Of a stretch of DNA of 53,874 nt, positions 8,805-17,928 are shown piece after piece (position 1 is the stretch's first letter; every line of letters begins with the position of its first letter). The notes beneath the pieces are model-generated. The model had not been told where the DNA came from. It made no database searches and saw only the letters and a program-made list of their open reading frames with translations. The translations under genes and the position numbers were made by a program. The stretch is from Kordiimonadaceae bacterium UBA4441 (GTDB taxonomy: Bacteria; Pseudomonadota; Alphaproteobacteria; Sphingomonadales; Emcibacteraceae): positions 14,700 through 68,573 of the forward strand of contig DGPL01000038.1 of the NCBI GenBank assembly GCA_002390425.1, given 5' to 3'.

Positions 8805-9635
8805 TTAGAAAGTATAGGATAGGCTGAATATGAAGCTTAGGTCATAATTGCTTGTAACGGCAGGGTTCGCGGTGATCGTGTCAGAAAGCGCGGTCGCCTG
8901 CGCAATTGATAAGGTGCTCCAATTTTCGTTAAAGCGATATATATGAGTTAACCCAGCGCTAAAGTTCACAACGGATTTATTGATGTTAAACGGGTTAAGG
9001 GTCAGCTCATCCGCATTGGCTAATGTTTTTTCAAATGTTTCTTGGTCGATCCCCCAAAGGAAATTGGCCAGCTTTTGACTTTGCCAAATAACGGAAAAGC
9101 GCGGCATAAATAAATTCTTTTTAACGAACGGAATAGCCAATCCATAACTTAAGGTGAGTTCCGTACCGTTTGAATTTCCGCTGATATCCTGCTGTGCATT
9201 AAAGGATACGGTATTAAGGCCAAATTGATATCCACCACTTAAGCCTGTGTCGACGGATAGTTTCCTGCGACTTTCGCCGGGTCGCATGCGTGGTGTGATG
9301 TAACCATCAAGAAAAACCCCACCTTTACGGCGGTCTTCGATATTTTTTAAATGGTATCCTGCACGCAGCCCTTGAATAAAGAAAGTCTTACTTTGATATC
9401 CGATAACGGGGATCGGCATGGCGTTTATTTTTTCGCCTTCAAATGGTGAATCCTGTACTACCGCTCCAATCCCAAGTGACCATCTGCCTTCATTTGACTG
9501 AGCAGGGGGCATTTGCCCTGCTGCCCCGTCTGGTCTGCCTTGTGCTGATTGCGCGACAGCATTTTGAGAAGAGAGTATAGTGAAAGAGGCAAGAAATGCA
9601 CTTATCACAAGATTGTTTTTAAGATTAAAGGTCAT
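8805..9635 (-). CDS. MipA/OmpV family outer-membrane protein
   Basis: A 276-residue protein with a signal peptide (cleavage after about Ala-Val-Ala-Gln, residue 29), a short Pro/Gln-rich linker and a barrel ending Tyr-Thr-Phe. The Gly-Arg-Trp-Ser-Leu-Gly-Ile-Gly-Ala start, the Pro-Ile-Pro-Val-Ile-Gly-Tyr strand and the Gly-Gly-Val-Phe-Leu-Asp-Gly segment fit MipA/OmpV. Members are scaffolding or stress-linked outer-membrane proteins with no defined transport substrate. It converges on the cytochrome gene and appears monocistronic. Confidence 0.8.
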   Translation of the reverse strand: MTFNLKNNLVISAFLASFTILSSQNAVAQSAQGRPDGAAGQMPPAQSNEGRWSLGIGAVVQDSPFEGEKINAMPIPVIGYQSKTFFIQGLRAGYHLKNIEDRRKGGVFLDGYITPRMRPGESRRKLSVDTGLSGGYQFGLNTVSFNAQQDISGNSNGTELTLSYGLAIPFVKKNLFMPRFSVIWQSQKLANFLWGIDQETFEKTLANADELTLNPFNINKSVVNFSAGLTHIYRFNENWSTLSIAQATALSDTITANPAVTSNYDLSFIFSLSYTF

Positions 9636-9819
9636 GTATAGATAGTGTCACAGCTTTATTAAATATTTATAATTTTCCCATAAAAGTTTAAAAAAGTGAA
9701 GAAATTAAGTTGAATGCATTTTCTTAATTTAGGGTTTATACGCTTCATAACAGTAAATGGATGATAATCAAGGAGTTATAAAATGAATTGACTTTATTTT
9801 ACCCTTTATCAAATGGTCT

Positions 9820-10665
9820 TCAATCCGCTGGATTATTTAGATAGCCAAGTGAAACTAAGAATTTATCAACTTCTAGTAAAGTTTCACTGTATTTATTTTT
9901 ATTGTAAAACTCATGTTTTTGTCTATCGTATAATACTAATTCAGATCTAACTCCGTACGAAGTCATTTTCTTTTGTAATGATTTTACTGAAGAAATAGGG
10001 ATAAATTCATCCTCAGTTCCATGCAAAATTAGAGTAGGGGGTGTTGCTTCGTTTAAGTTATTAAGGGGATTGATTTCTTTACTACGGTTTATTATGGGTT
10101 GATAAGTTGGAAGTTTGGGGGCAATTTCAAATTGAGGATTAAATAATACAAGACTGCTTGGACGTGTATTAATTTTTAAGTCATCATCATCATGATTAAA
10201 ATCATTACCTGCTGCCAAGAGTATAGAGATTAGACCACCAGCTGAACCACCACTTGCTGTTATCATATTTGGATTAATGCCTAATTCTTTAACTTGTGAT
10301 TTAATCCATCGCATACTGGAGTTAGCATCCTTTAAACTATCGATTATATTTGAACCATGTTCGCTGGTTATGCGGTATTCAACACAAATGGCAACGATGC
10401 CACGTGATGCGAAATAAGCACTTTGAGGATAGAATTGTTTTGGCGACCCTTAAATAAACCCTCCACTAAAGAAAAATACAATTGCAGGTTTTTTATTATC
10501 AATAGTATGGTCAGGAGGATTAAAAATATGAAGTGACAATGATGTTTCATCTACAGTTTTATAGACGGTAATTTTACTCGGAGTAATATCCGTTATCGCT
10601 TCTTGTGCAGTTGCATTTAAAACAGTCAAAAGGATAATAAATATAATTACTAAATGTTTTTTCAT
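9820..10665 (-). pseudogene. Alpha/beta-hydrolase (BD-FAE-like esterase) with one in-frame TAA
   Basis: One reading frame covers the whole gene except for a single TAA codon at 10450-10452, which sits in the conserved oxyanion-hole region between Gly-Gly-Phe-Ile and Gly-Ser-Pro-Lys-Gln-Phe. Both sides read as one esterase of about 280 residues: a signal peptide, the altered oxyanion loop Ser-Gly-Gly-Phe (usually His-Gly-Gly-Gly-Trp), the nucleophile Gly-Gly-Ser-Ala-Gly-Gly, Asp in Gly-Thr-Glu-Asp-Glu and His in Lys-His-Glu-Phe. Apart from the stop, all catalytic residues are kept, so inactivation is recent or the TAA is a sequencing error. The ATG at 10665 has a GGGG ribosome site. Confidence 0.75.
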
Positions 10666-10834
10666 TTTTTGCCCCAAGGTTTATGACAATTATAGCAATT
10701 CAAAGGGGAGTGGTCAAAACAGGTATTCTTCATTCTTATTACAAGTAAAAAAATTAACCCCAATAATTGAATGGTATTAAAATTAGATATATTATTAAGC
10801 ATTAGCTTAATTAGACTTTATTATATTCATTCAT

Positions 10835-11248
10835 TTAAAAGAATGTATATAATAAAGGTATTAGAATAATTACTATTAAGGTACCTACTATTAGGTTAAG
10901 ACCAGTTATTAAAGCCTTTTTCTCATCTTCAGTTTTATTTTCGTCAGTTCCAATATTTTTTTTGTCCTTATTAGTTGATTGAATTATCTGTTCAGATTTT
11001 TTTTTCCTATGAACATAAAATTCATAAGCGATAATGCCCATAAAGGAACCCATTAAACTAGATAGAACTAATATAAAATAGAAAATCTTTATAACAATTT
11101 CGTAAGCAGGCCACTGATAATTATAGGAAATATATACTAGAGATATTACTAACCCTGACAAAGTGAAATTTAAAAACTTTGGTACTTTGACAAAGGATAA
11201 GATAAAGGCAGTAATCATTGAAAGTAAGAATGAATAAGCTAGTCCCAT
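10835..11248 (-). CDS. Hypothetical four-helix membrane protein
   Basis: I do not recognise this 137-residue protein. It has hydrophobic segments at about residues 4-20, 27-43, 53-75 and 113-136. A lysine-rich loop that should be cytoplasmic (about residues 81-112) separates the third and fourth. It lies 24 bases upstream of the alginate-export-type barrel gene end, which is read in the same direction, so both could share a transcript. Base composition is more AT-rich than in neighbouring enzyme genes, which is common for small membrane proteins. Confidence 0.55.
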   Translation of the reverse strand: MGLAYSFLLSMITAFILSFVKVPKFLNFTLSGLVISLVYISYNYQWPAYEIVIKIFYFILVLSSLMGSFMGIIAYEFYVHRKKKSEQIIQSTNKDKKNIGTDENKTEDEKKALITGLNLIVGTLIVIILIPLLYTFF

Positions 11249-11272
11249 TTTATAGTACCTAAAATTTAAACT

Positions 11273-12697
11273 CTAAAAATTAACCCGTAAATGCGTGTAG
11301 AGGAAATCGGCGTTGCTGTTTGTACCGACCGGATTTGTGGCATCGATGAAGTTGCCGCCCCAGAACCTTGAATAACCCACTAGGATTTCTGCGCGTTGTA
11401 GAATTCTATATTTTGCAGTGATGTCAAATTCCATACCGAGGTCAGTACCTGCTGCACCTGTTGGGTCCTGTCTGACATTGACACGGCTCGCGTTAAAGAA
11501 TGCACCGCGGGCTTCTGCTAAGTTAAATTTATGAAGCTGCGTATCAATGGAAAGTTTCTTTGTCGGGTTTACCGTTGCGCGAACGCGAATTGATTTCAAG
11601 TTTTGACGCGCGGTAAAATCAATCAATCCCATCCAAGCATGTGCCGCCGGGAACAATTGAAAATAGGTGTCGTTAACACCGTCTGTCGGGTCACCGTCAC
11701 CACTATGATAATCATAATGTGCCCAAATCGTCGGTTTCCACGTAACGTCCTTAAATTGATGGCCGATACCAACCACAAAGAATTCAGCATTAATATCGCC
11801 TGTACCAAAATCGCCGCGTTGAATGGCGCCTTCTGCTTCGAGCATGATGTCTTGAACGCTCCCTTTATAGCGGGCACCGATGGTGTAAATTTTATATGTG
11901 GTGCGAAGCGGGTCATCCTGATTTAAACGGTATACATATGTTTCAATATCTTGGTCGGATGCCGTATATTGTATGGATGCACCGTCAAAATCCCGATTAT
12001 CATTGGTCGGGTCGGCTTGGTCCGCTAATACCCGACGTGGATTAACCGAGAATACATTTAAAGTTAAATTATCCCGGCTAATGGCCGCGCGAACACCATC
12101 AAAGGCGCGCCTTACGTTAACCCAGTTATTAACCGCAATTTGGCGACGCTGCCCGAATGTCATTTCCTGACGTCCGGCACGGACAAAGATTTTTGTGCCC
12201 TCAACATCAAAATTTAAATCGACAAACCCATTTAAAAGGTCATGTCTATTCACATCACTGCCCACGGGGGGGAGGTCCTCATCAAAAATGGACGCATCAA
12301 GAAATTCACCGTAAAAACGGATGTTTTTATTAATTTCAAGATTGGCGTATGCTTGAAACCGACTTAGGAAATAAGAGTTATCGCCGCCAATGCGTCTGCG
12401 GGCGCCGTTATTTTCATTATGATAACGCAGGCGATATTCACCACCTAAATCGAGCATTATAACATTGCCAAGGTCAATTCTTTTTAAACTATCACCGGCC
12501 TTGGTGAGAAAATCATCCTGACTGTCCGTATAGCAATCTTGGTCAAGGTAACTAAAATCATTATCAAACGATGTCATTTTATAAGGGTTAGCGGGTCTAA
12601 CACATTCGGTTTCCTGATTATTTCCTTGCGCGCTTGCATTAAACGTTGCGGAAATTCCCCCAATTAAAATAACGGTAGAAGCAATTATTTTTTTCAT
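11273..12697 (-). CDS. Alginate-export (AlgE-like) family outer-membrane protein
   Basis: A 474-residue outer-membrane barrel with a signal peptide ending Ala-Ser-Ala-Gln. The Gly-Gly-Glu-Tyr-Arg-Leu-Arg-Tyr-His strand near residue 88, the Arg-Ala-Gly-Arg-Gln-Glu-Met segment and the Phe-Asp-Gly-Val-Arg strand fit the alginate-export domain family; the C-terminus is Arg-Val-Asn-Phe. No alginate genes are near, and many members are general or sugar/acid-specific channels, so an export role should not be assumed. The ATG at 12697 has an AGG ribosome site; a longer start at 12748 lacks one. A promoter-like sequence lies 42 bases upstream. Confidence 0.75.
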   Translation of the reverse strand: MKKIIASTVILIGGISATFNASAQGNNQETECVRPANPYKMTSFDNDFSYLDQDCYTDSQDDFLTKAGDSLKRIDLGNVIMLDLGGEYRLRYHNENNGARRRIGGDNSYFLSRFQAYANLEINKNIRFYGEFLDASIFDEDLPPVGSDVNRHDLLNGFVDLNFDVEGTKIFVRAGRQEMTFGQRRQIAVNNWVNVRRAFDGVRAAISRDNLTLNVFSVNPRRVLADQADPTNDNRDFDGASIQYTASDQDIETYVYRLNQDDPLRTTYKIYTIGARYKGSVQDIMLEAEGAIQRGDFGTGDINAEFFVVGIGHQFKDVTWKPTIWAHYDYHSGDGDPTDGVNDTYFQLFPAAHAWMGLIDFTARQNLKSIRVRATVNPTKKLSIDTQLHKFNLAEARGAFFNASRVNVRQDPTGAAGTDLGMEFDITAKYRILQRAEILVGYSRFWGGNFIDATNPVGTNSNADFLYTHLRVNF

Positions 12698-12738
12698 AGT
12701 ACCTACATTCAGTGATGTTATTTGTTTGATAATGTTAT

Positions 12739-12767
12739 GATATAGCAATTAATTATTACTATTTCAA
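12739..12767 (-). promoter_or_regulatory. Sigma-70-like promoter of the alginate-export-type gene
   Basis: On the minus strand, a TTGAAA minus 35 (12762-12767) and a TATATC minus 10 (12739-12744) are 17 bases apart, in the right place for the 11273-12697 gene. The rest of the interval 12698-13022 is AT-rich with no further feature I can support. Confidence 0.5.
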
Positions 12768-13022
12768 AGTTTTTAGGAATATCTCAAAGATACCTTAAAA
12801 ATACATTAATAGATTAATGATTTTATGAGCTGTGTATTTTTGAGGTAAATAAAATAATTATAAACTTAAGGGCAGATAAACCGTAATGTTTTGATACGTC
12901 GTAATTTGAATTTCGGTGATTTATAAATGTTTTTTTATTGATAGAGATCAAGGGATATTTGTTGGTTAAATGTTAAAATAATAGCCAATCTCAACAAAAA
13001 CTTGAAATGATAGGAGAGCAAT

Positions 13023-13424
13023 ATGTTTAATAATCCTTCCTTGGATACGCGTATCGCAATAGGCAAATCAGTTGGGCTTTTTATAGGTATTATTGGGTTT
13101 ATAATATTACCCATGTTTTGGCCGGAAGTGCCGACAATGACTAAGTGGGGGTTCATGCTTTGGTATACAACCATGGGCGCATTTATTGGTGTGTTTGGTG
13201 TTTTTACTTGGCACCCAATCTTAAAATCACCAATGCCATGGTGGTTTCGCGCTCCTTGGATAGGCGCGTGGATGAATTTTATTCTTACATTATTTATATA
13301 TAATGACCTTCAAATCATGATGTCGAATGTTTTTGCAACAAATAGCATTTTTAGTTCTCCGTTCTGGCTAACCGCTGAAGGCGCGATTGTTGGACTTATT
13401 ATGGGTTATTTAGCACTCTTATAA
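13023..13424 (+). CDS. Hypothetical small integral membrane protein
   Basis: A 133-residue protein with four hydrophobic segments (about residues 13-32, 40-62, 80-96 and 110-132) and a Trp/Pro-rich loop Pro-Met-Pro-Trp-Trp-Phe-Arg-Ala-Pro between the second and third. The ribosome site AGGAGAG is strong. I cannot assign a family. Its last 19 bases overlap the convergent DUF6090-like gene, which ends early at that point. Confidence 0.65.
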   Translation: MFNNPSLDTRIAIGKSVGLFIGIIGFIILPMFWPEVPTMTKWGFMLWYTTMGAFIGVFGVFTWHPILKSPMPWWFRAPWIGAWMNFILTLFIYNDLQIMMSNVFATNSIFSSPFWLTAEGAIVGLIMGYLALL

Positions 13425-13852
13425 TTTGCCATCAAACTGCGTAGTGAATTGTTTTGAATAATGAGTGATCTTCCTGTTTGTTCAATTTCGTCAATTGTGG
13501 TGAGTGGTGCAATAAAATTTGCAATTACGTGTGATCGTATCATTGCGTTACACTGTAGTTCAGTAAAAGGTTCAAATGAGCTGTTCTCACGGTATATTAC
13601 AAGAATTTGCTGCAGTGTTTCGTTGACAAGGTTTATCTGTTCGATACTACTTATGGCGTACGGCTCTGCCTCTTCAATTTCACCGTGTAGTTGATATAAA
13701 TAAAATTGTTCAAGTTCCCTTTCAGCACGCGCTTCGTACCAAGCTTGTACCTGAAGGCCTAAGAAGATACCAACGATCACCACTATAACATCTAGACCGA
13801 CGGCAAACCAGTTCTGCTCTTTTACGTGTTGCATAAACCTGCGCAGGATCAT
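13406..13852 (-). CDS. DUF6090-like membrane protein, C-terminally truncated copy
   Basis: A 148-residue protein starting with an amphipathic Trp-containing segment, one transmembrane helix (Val-Ile-Val-Val-Ile-Val-Gly-Ile-Phe-Leu-Gly-Leu) and Gln-Val-Gln-Ala-Trp-Tyr-Glu, the N-terminal signature of DUF6090-like proteins. It matches its upstream neighbour as far as Leu-Met-Ala-x-x-Lys-Ser and then stops, so the C-terminal half is missing. The stop lies within the end of the convergent membrane-protein gene. Its ATG overlaps the neighbour's TGA by 4 bases and a strong AAGGAGG site lies inside the neighbour. It may be non-functional or a real short form. Confidence 0.6.
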   Translation of the reverse strand: MILRRFMQHVKEQNWFAVGLDVIVVIVGIFLGLQVQAWYEARAERELEQFYLYQLHGEIEEAEPYAISSIEQINLVNETLQQILVIYRENSSFEPFTELQCNAMIRSHVIANFIAPLTTIDEIEQTGRSLIIQNNSLRSLMANYKSAK

Positions 13853-14603
13853 GGTGACACCTCCTTATGAATGATTGCCAATTCTTTGTCTAATGCATGG
13901 TGTAGGTCTACCAGGCTTTTGAATTGATTAGTGATAACACTATTATATGTACTATAACGAGCCGCATTGGCGACGAGGCTGTTCTTATAGTCGATTGTTT
14001 TGTCAGGTGTTGGAATTTTACAATGATTGCCCACTGCGGCATCGAGTTCATAACCACTGCTAATCGTTGTAAAGGTGTTTACATCAATAAATTCCGGAAA
14101 CTTGGCAGCAAGATTGACTGCGTCTCCTCTTAACCCTGCAATAAATGTATTACTAAAGTTTTGGTTACTTTTATGAACAGCCATCAATCGACGAATAGAT
14201 GGGTTTCAATAATTTGCGATCGCCCAGTTGATTCCAGCTCATCAATAGTGGTTACTGTTGATATAAAATTGGTGTGGATGTGCGAAACTATTATGGCATT
14301 GCATTGTATGTTACTGATTTCTACAAACTGTTCATTTTGATTGTATTGTTCACGAAGGCTTGCCAACACTTCAACCCGTCCGTTGATGTTAGGGAAATAA
14401 TTTTTAAATTTTGTTTCAATCTGCTCAACTTCATCATGAAGGAGAGCCAGGTAAAAAGCTTCCTGCCTACGGTCTTCCAATGCCTCGTACCAAGTCTGCA
14501 CCTGAAGGCCGAGAAATATGCCAACAATTACAATAAGCACTTCGACCAAAACTTGGAACCAGTCCTGTCGCCGAATAGCGGATACGAGTTTTTGTATAAT
14601 CAA
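13849..14603 (-). pseudogene. DUF6090-like membrane protein with a one-base frameshift
   Basis: Two overlapping frames read as one DUF6090-like protein of about 250 residues. The first (from TTG 14603, with a GGGAGGG ribosome site) has the transmembrane start and ends just after Gly-Arg-Ser-Gln-Ile-Ile-Glu-Thr-His. The second picks up with Ser-Ile-Arg-Arg-Leu-Met-Ala and runs to 13849. The downstream paralogue reads continuously through the same place (Asn-Ser-Leu-Arg-Ser-Leu-Met-Ala), which locates a one-base deletion near 14199. Without repair, the first frame stops at 14184. The function of the family is unknown. Confidence 0.7.
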
Positions 14604-14668
14604 TATACCCTCCCCTGTGTTTTATGTAATTTACATTAGATATATTGATTGGTCAAAAATCCAACGCG

Positions 14669-14702
14669 CGAATGACCGCTTTGGGTCGAAAGCGGTCATT
14701 CG
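14669..14702. repeat. Palindromic intergenic repeat, REP-like
   Basis: A perfect 14-bp inverted repeat (14669-14682 with 14689-14702) around a 6-base loop. The arm CGAATGACCGCTTT and its surroundings resemble a palindromic element that I recall being dispersed in many proteobacterial intergenic regions and often mistranslated as short ORFs. It has no adjoining U tract, so I do not call it a terminator. It lies upstream of the DUF6090-like gene start and downstream of the oxygenase gene. Confidence 0.6.
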
Positions 14703-14782
14703 ACCGAAATAATAACGTTGAATAATAAAGCTGCTTTAATATTTTGGGGGTTAATGTTTTTAAGATTGCATCATTTACAATG

Positions 14783-15415
14783 CTATTGATACCAGCCAGC
14801 AATGGAATTGCGAATTGAATTGGTTTTTAATACTTCATGGGGGGCTTCTGTACTCATGAAAATTACCATGGTTCCTAATTCAGGTGAGATTAGGCATTCT
14901 TCCTGCGGTTCTGGTCCAAGGTATAGTTTTAACTCACCATGATCTGCTACTTTCCAAAACTCGTTTAAAAAAAGAACCAATGAAACTTTACGGTTATTAG
15001 CACCAGAAAAAGCATCTAAATGTTTTTGATAGAAACCACCTTTATCAAATCGTGCATAATGACTTTCAAGTGAGGTTAGCCCCAAGTATAGTTTGCGGTT
15101 AATTTCCATGCGGAGCGTTTCCATCCAGGAAATCCATTGGTGGTTAGTTGGTGTATCGTCATCGATCCATGCTATTTTGTCATTGCGTATATTTTGGTTT
15201 TGATGAAAGTCGGCCGATCTTCCAATACCCGCGCTATGATAAGGGGTGTTATTTTCGCATTTGACGTGGTCAAATAATAAATTTAATAGAGTTTTGGGTA
15301 GCGCATTACGCTGAACACTATAAGATTTTTTTGAGAGATCATCACAAATATTAGTTAAAAGTACCGATTGCCGTTGGTTTTCAATCGTGGTTTGATTTTT
15401 ATTTGCATGAAGCAT
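14783..15415 (-). CDS. 2OG-Fe(II) oxygenase, prolyl-4-hydroxylase-like
   Basis: A 210-residue oxygenase with the iron triad His132-x-Asp134 (in Lys-His-Leu-Asp-Ala-Phe) and His193 (in Ala-Pro-His-Glu-Val), and Arg202 positioned to bind 2-oxoglutarate. The Gly-Gly-Phe-Tyr-Gln-Lys-His lead-in is typical of prolyl-4-hydroxylase-type enzymes and of the SM-20/PKHD group. It has no signal peptide. The target is unknown; bacterial relatives hydroxylate proteins or small molecules. The gene stands alone between a palindromic repeat and a divergent regulatory interval. Confidence 0.8.
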   Translation of the reverse strand: MLHANKNQTTIENQRQSVLLTNICDDLSKKSYSVQRNALPKTLLNLLFDHVKCENNTPYHSAGIGRSADFHQNQNIRNDKIAWIDDDTPTNHQWISWMETLRMEINRKLYLGLTSLESHYARFDKGGFYQKHLDAFSGANNRKVSLVLFLNEFWKVADHGELKLYLGPEPQEECLISPELGTMVIFMSTEAPHEVLKTNSIRNSIAGWYQ

Positions 15416-15537
15416 CGCTTATCCTGACATTGTATATTGTTATGACAACAATGCTCAGTCAGAGCGAAATTGAAAATTGGTAGATAACAGCAAAATTACT
15501 GTGTATGTGATAATACTCTAAATAGGGGGGAGTGTAT

Positions 15538-15618
15538 ATGCTTCTTTGGGGTGCTTTTGGTCAATTGAAAAAACACTCTATTAATATACGTGTGTTCCTT
15601 GCCAATTTGAGAGATTAA
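15538..15618 (+). CDS. Possible 26-residue small ORF
   Basis: An ATG with a strong GGGGGGAG ribosome site 6 bases upstream opens a 26-codon frame ending TAA. It is followed 3 bases later by a second small ORF, and both lie just before the DUF1330 gene in the same frame. The peptide is basic and has no recognisable motif. It could be a leader peptide or chance; the ribosome site is the only evidence. Confidence 0.3.
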   Translation: MLLWGAFGQLKKHSINIRVFLANLRD

Positions 15619-15621
15619 TTT

Positions 15622-15711
15622 ATGATCCTTATAAATATTGAACCAGCAAGACATTCAATTCAAAATGAGCATCATAAAGGTTCTAAGACTGATATTAAAA
15701 GGGAGGCATAA
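15622..15711 (+). CDS. Possible 29-residue leader ORF abutting DUF1330
   Basis: A 29-codon frame from ATG 15622 ends with TAA directly next to the TTG start of the DUF1330 gene (TAATTG). The ribosome site of that gene lies in its last codons, so its translation could influence the gene downstream. The peptide is His/Lys-rich and not recognised. It is in the same frame as DUF1330, separated only by the TAA. Confidence 0.3.
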   Translation: MILINIEPARHSIQNEHHKGSKTDIKREA

Positions 15712-16029
15712 TTGAAGACATATATTTATTGTACAATGCAAATTCACGATCCGGAAACCTATAGTAAATATACGGCCTTAACACCGGATACTTTGAAAAA
15801 ATATGGTGGTGTGTTTTTAACGAGGGGCGACGCAACTGAGGTATTAGAAGGAGAAGAATTTAAAGACAGGATGGTATTGTTAGAATTCCCGTCTCGGGAA
15901 GCTGCAGAAAACTGGTATAACTGCGAGGAATATCAATCCGCGTCAAAATATCGACGTCAATCATCAGTCGGAAAAATGGTTATTCAAGAAGCGCGTGGTG
16001 TGACGGATAATCCTGATCCGCTTTTATAA
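15712..16029 (+). CDS. DUF1330 domain-containing protein
   Basis: A 105-residue protein with a ferredoxin-like dimeric alpha-beta-barrel fold expected from the family. Visible motifs are Asp-Pro-Glu-Thr-Tyr near residue 13, Lys-Lys-Tyr-Gly-Gly near 30, the Phe-Pro-Ser-Arg-Glu-Ala-Ala segment near 60 and Trp-Tyr-Asn after it. The start is TTG at 15712, supported by an AGGGAGG site 7 bases upstream and by the family's usual N-terminus. Members are small cytoplasmic proteins of unknown activity. It lies 41 bases before the aminotransferase and probably shares its transcript. Confidence 0.85.
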   Translation: MKTYIYCTMQIHDPETYSKYTALTPDTLKKYGGVFLTRGDATEVLEGEEFKDRMVLLEFPSREAAENWYNCEEYQSASKYRRQSSVGKMVIQEARGVTDNPDPLL

Positions 16030-16070
16030 TAATTTTAATGGGCTTTTATTTGGGGTTGAAGGAAAGTTAA

Positions 16071-17267
16071 ATGGAGAAAAAGCGTGCACCATTTGCAAAA
16101 TGGATGGGCAATTCGAACGAGATAACACGTTTGTTCTTAAAGGCCGGGCAAATTCCAGATATGATAAACCTTGCAGGGGGCCTTCCTGAGGCGAGCGTTT
16201 ATCCCGCGTCTGAACTTGCGGATATTGCCAAGCAAGTCATTAATAAAAACCCCGAGGAAACATTGGGTTATTGCCCAATCGAAGGATTGCCTACATTAAG
16301 GGACGCGATCGCGAAAAAATTTTCAAAAGGAAATTTGAAACTTAGCCGAGAAAATATCCTGATCGTCACGGGGGCCATGCAATCATTGGATTTGGTTGGT
16401 AAAGTGCTCCTTGATGATGGCGCGCGCATCGCCGTTCAGGATCCAACTTATCTTGGGGCACTCGATGCTTGGCGACCACGACATCCAACTTTGGTACCAA
16501 TGAATATTCATGGTCATAATTTCAACCCTGCGTCGCTGCTTGAAAATACGCAATTTGCGTATACGGTGCCCAATTTTTCAAACCCGACGGGCAGTTTGGT
16601 ATCAAAAGAATGTCGTCAGCAACTGGTTGATACATCAAATGATTGTGGCACGTGGCTTGTCGAAGATGATCCATATGGCGTGCTTTATTACGATAGTGAT
16701 CCCATTCCCAGTATGCTTGAACTGTCAGCCGACGAAAATAACGATTGTTATGAGGGCAATGTCATTTACATGGGCACACTATCGAAAGAGATCGCCCCTG
16801 GCCTTAGATTAGGATGGGTAATTGCCGCGCCAGAAATGATCAACGCATTGGCGACAGCAAAGCAAGGATCAGATTTATGCACAAGTGGATTAAGCCAACA
16901 AATAACACTCGAAGCAATCAATAACGGTTTAATGGAAAAGATTTTACCAAATATATTAGCCATTTATAAATCGCGGCGCGACGGCTTATGTGCGGCGATG
17001 GAGGCATATTTAACACCCTATTTCACATGGGAAAAACCAGTTGGTGGTATGTTTGTGTGGGCAATCGCAAAAGATCCGAAATTGAATACGGATATTTTAT
17101 TAGAATATGCATTAGATCACGGCGTGTGCGTGACCCCGTCCAGCGTTTTTGATCCAAATGGAGAATACCGAAAAGCCATCCGTATCAATTTTACGCATAA
17201 CCCGCTAGAAACTCTGGAGCAAGGGATTAAGCGCCTTGCCAAGGCAACAGAGCAACTGAAATTGTAA
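16071..17267 (+). CDS. PLP-dependent class I/II aminotransferase, LysN-like
   Basis: A 398-residue fold-type I aminotransferase. It has the Asn-Leu-Ala-Gly-Gly-Leu-Pro start near residue 33, Tyr-Cys-Pro-Ile-Glu-Gly, Asn-Phe-Ser-Asn-Pro-Thr-Gly near 168, Glu-Asp-Asp-Pro-Tyr near 199 and the PLP lysine Lys239 in Thr-Leu-Ser-Lys-Glu. The closest described relatives are 2-aminoadipate aminotransferases (LysN) and the catalytic domain of MocR proteins; there is no DNA-binding domain. The usual role is amino-acid transamination to a keto acid, but the substrate is not fixed by the sequence. A GAAGGAAAG ribosome site precedes the ATG. Confidence 0.85.
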   Translation: MEKKRAPFAKWMGNSNEITRLFLKAGQIPDMINLAGGLPEASVYPASELADIAKQVINKNPEETLGYCPIEGLPTLRDAIAKKFSKGNLKLSRENILIVTGAMQSLDLVGKVLLDDGARIAVQDPTYLGALDAWRPRHPTLVPMNIHGHNFNPASLLENTQFAYTVPNFSNPTGSLVSKECRQQLVDTSNDCGTWLVEDDPYGVLYYDSDPIPSMLELSADENNDCYEGNVIYMGTLSKEIAPGLRLGWVIAAPEMINALATAKQGSDLCTSGLSQQITLEAINNGLMEKILPNILAIYKSRRDGLCAAMEAYLTPYFTWEKPVGGMFVWAIAKDPKLNTDILLEYALDHGVCVTPSSVFDPNGEYRKAIRINFTHNPLETLEQGIKRLAKATEQLKL

Positions 17268-17323
17268 ATTTATGTAATTTGCAATTATTCCAGATTGTTG
17301 GATTGAAAACGTTCAGTTTTTTG

Positions 17324-17812
17324 CTAACGATAACTTAAATATAAGTATTTTTCTTCTAATCTTTTTCCAATTAGATAGAATCCAATTCCCCCTAACTGAA
17401 TAGGTATAACCATGTATAAAAAGATTCCTAATATGCCAGTATTATCAAAATTAGGGTCTATTATTAAATTTAATGCCACCAAATTATACCACCCACTAGT
17501 TAACAAAATTATTGATGCACTAGTAATAATGAGAAAATATATAAAGGATTTAAATAAAATTGATTTATCATTTAAATTGCTGTCTTTTTATAATGATTTT
17601 CCTTTCATTAAGGAAATTCTATAAATTATTATACCTATTGTTAGTATCAGAAGTAATAAAATTAAAGGCTCGAAATTAATATTTTGCGGAGTCTTTTCAT
17701 TTGAAAATTTTTCGTAGGTTGTAACAAGAATTAAAAGGCTCATAACGATTGCTTGCGTTAAGCCGAAATATTTAAATAGAGAACTTATTATTTTATCTTT
17801 AGAAATAGTCAT
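17324..17812 (-). pseudogene. Hypothetical membrane protein split by an in-frame TAA
   Basis: Two hydrophobic coding segments lie in the same frame, separated by one TAA at 17588-17590. The first starts at ATG 17812 with a GAGGAT ribosome site; the second has no ribosome site of its own. Read through, they make a protein of about 162 residues with around four transmembrane helices. I do not recognise the family and no paralogue is present to confirm continuity, so two separate small proteins remain possible. Confidence 0.45.
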
Positions 17813-17928
17813 AACGATCCTCAAAACTAAGCATGAGATAATCATAACAGTTTTATGAGGACGAACAAATAAGAATAAATTGAGAAAATGAAATCAGATA
17901 TTTTAAATTCTGTCATCTTCAAAAATAA

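Noticed and set aside
11603..12170. Plus-strand frames opposite the alginate-export-type gene
   Set aside because: They are antisense to a clearly coding barrel gene and have no ribosome sites or recognisable motifs.
11273..12697. Alginate biosynthesis locus
   Set aside because: Only the outer-membrane family matches; no alginate polymerase, epimerase or lyase gene is nearby.
14518..14712. 64-residue plus-strand frame with Asp-Arg-Phe-Gly-Ser-Lys-Ala near its end
   Set aside because: This peptide is the translation of the palindromic repeat; such ORFs are common false calls in databases.
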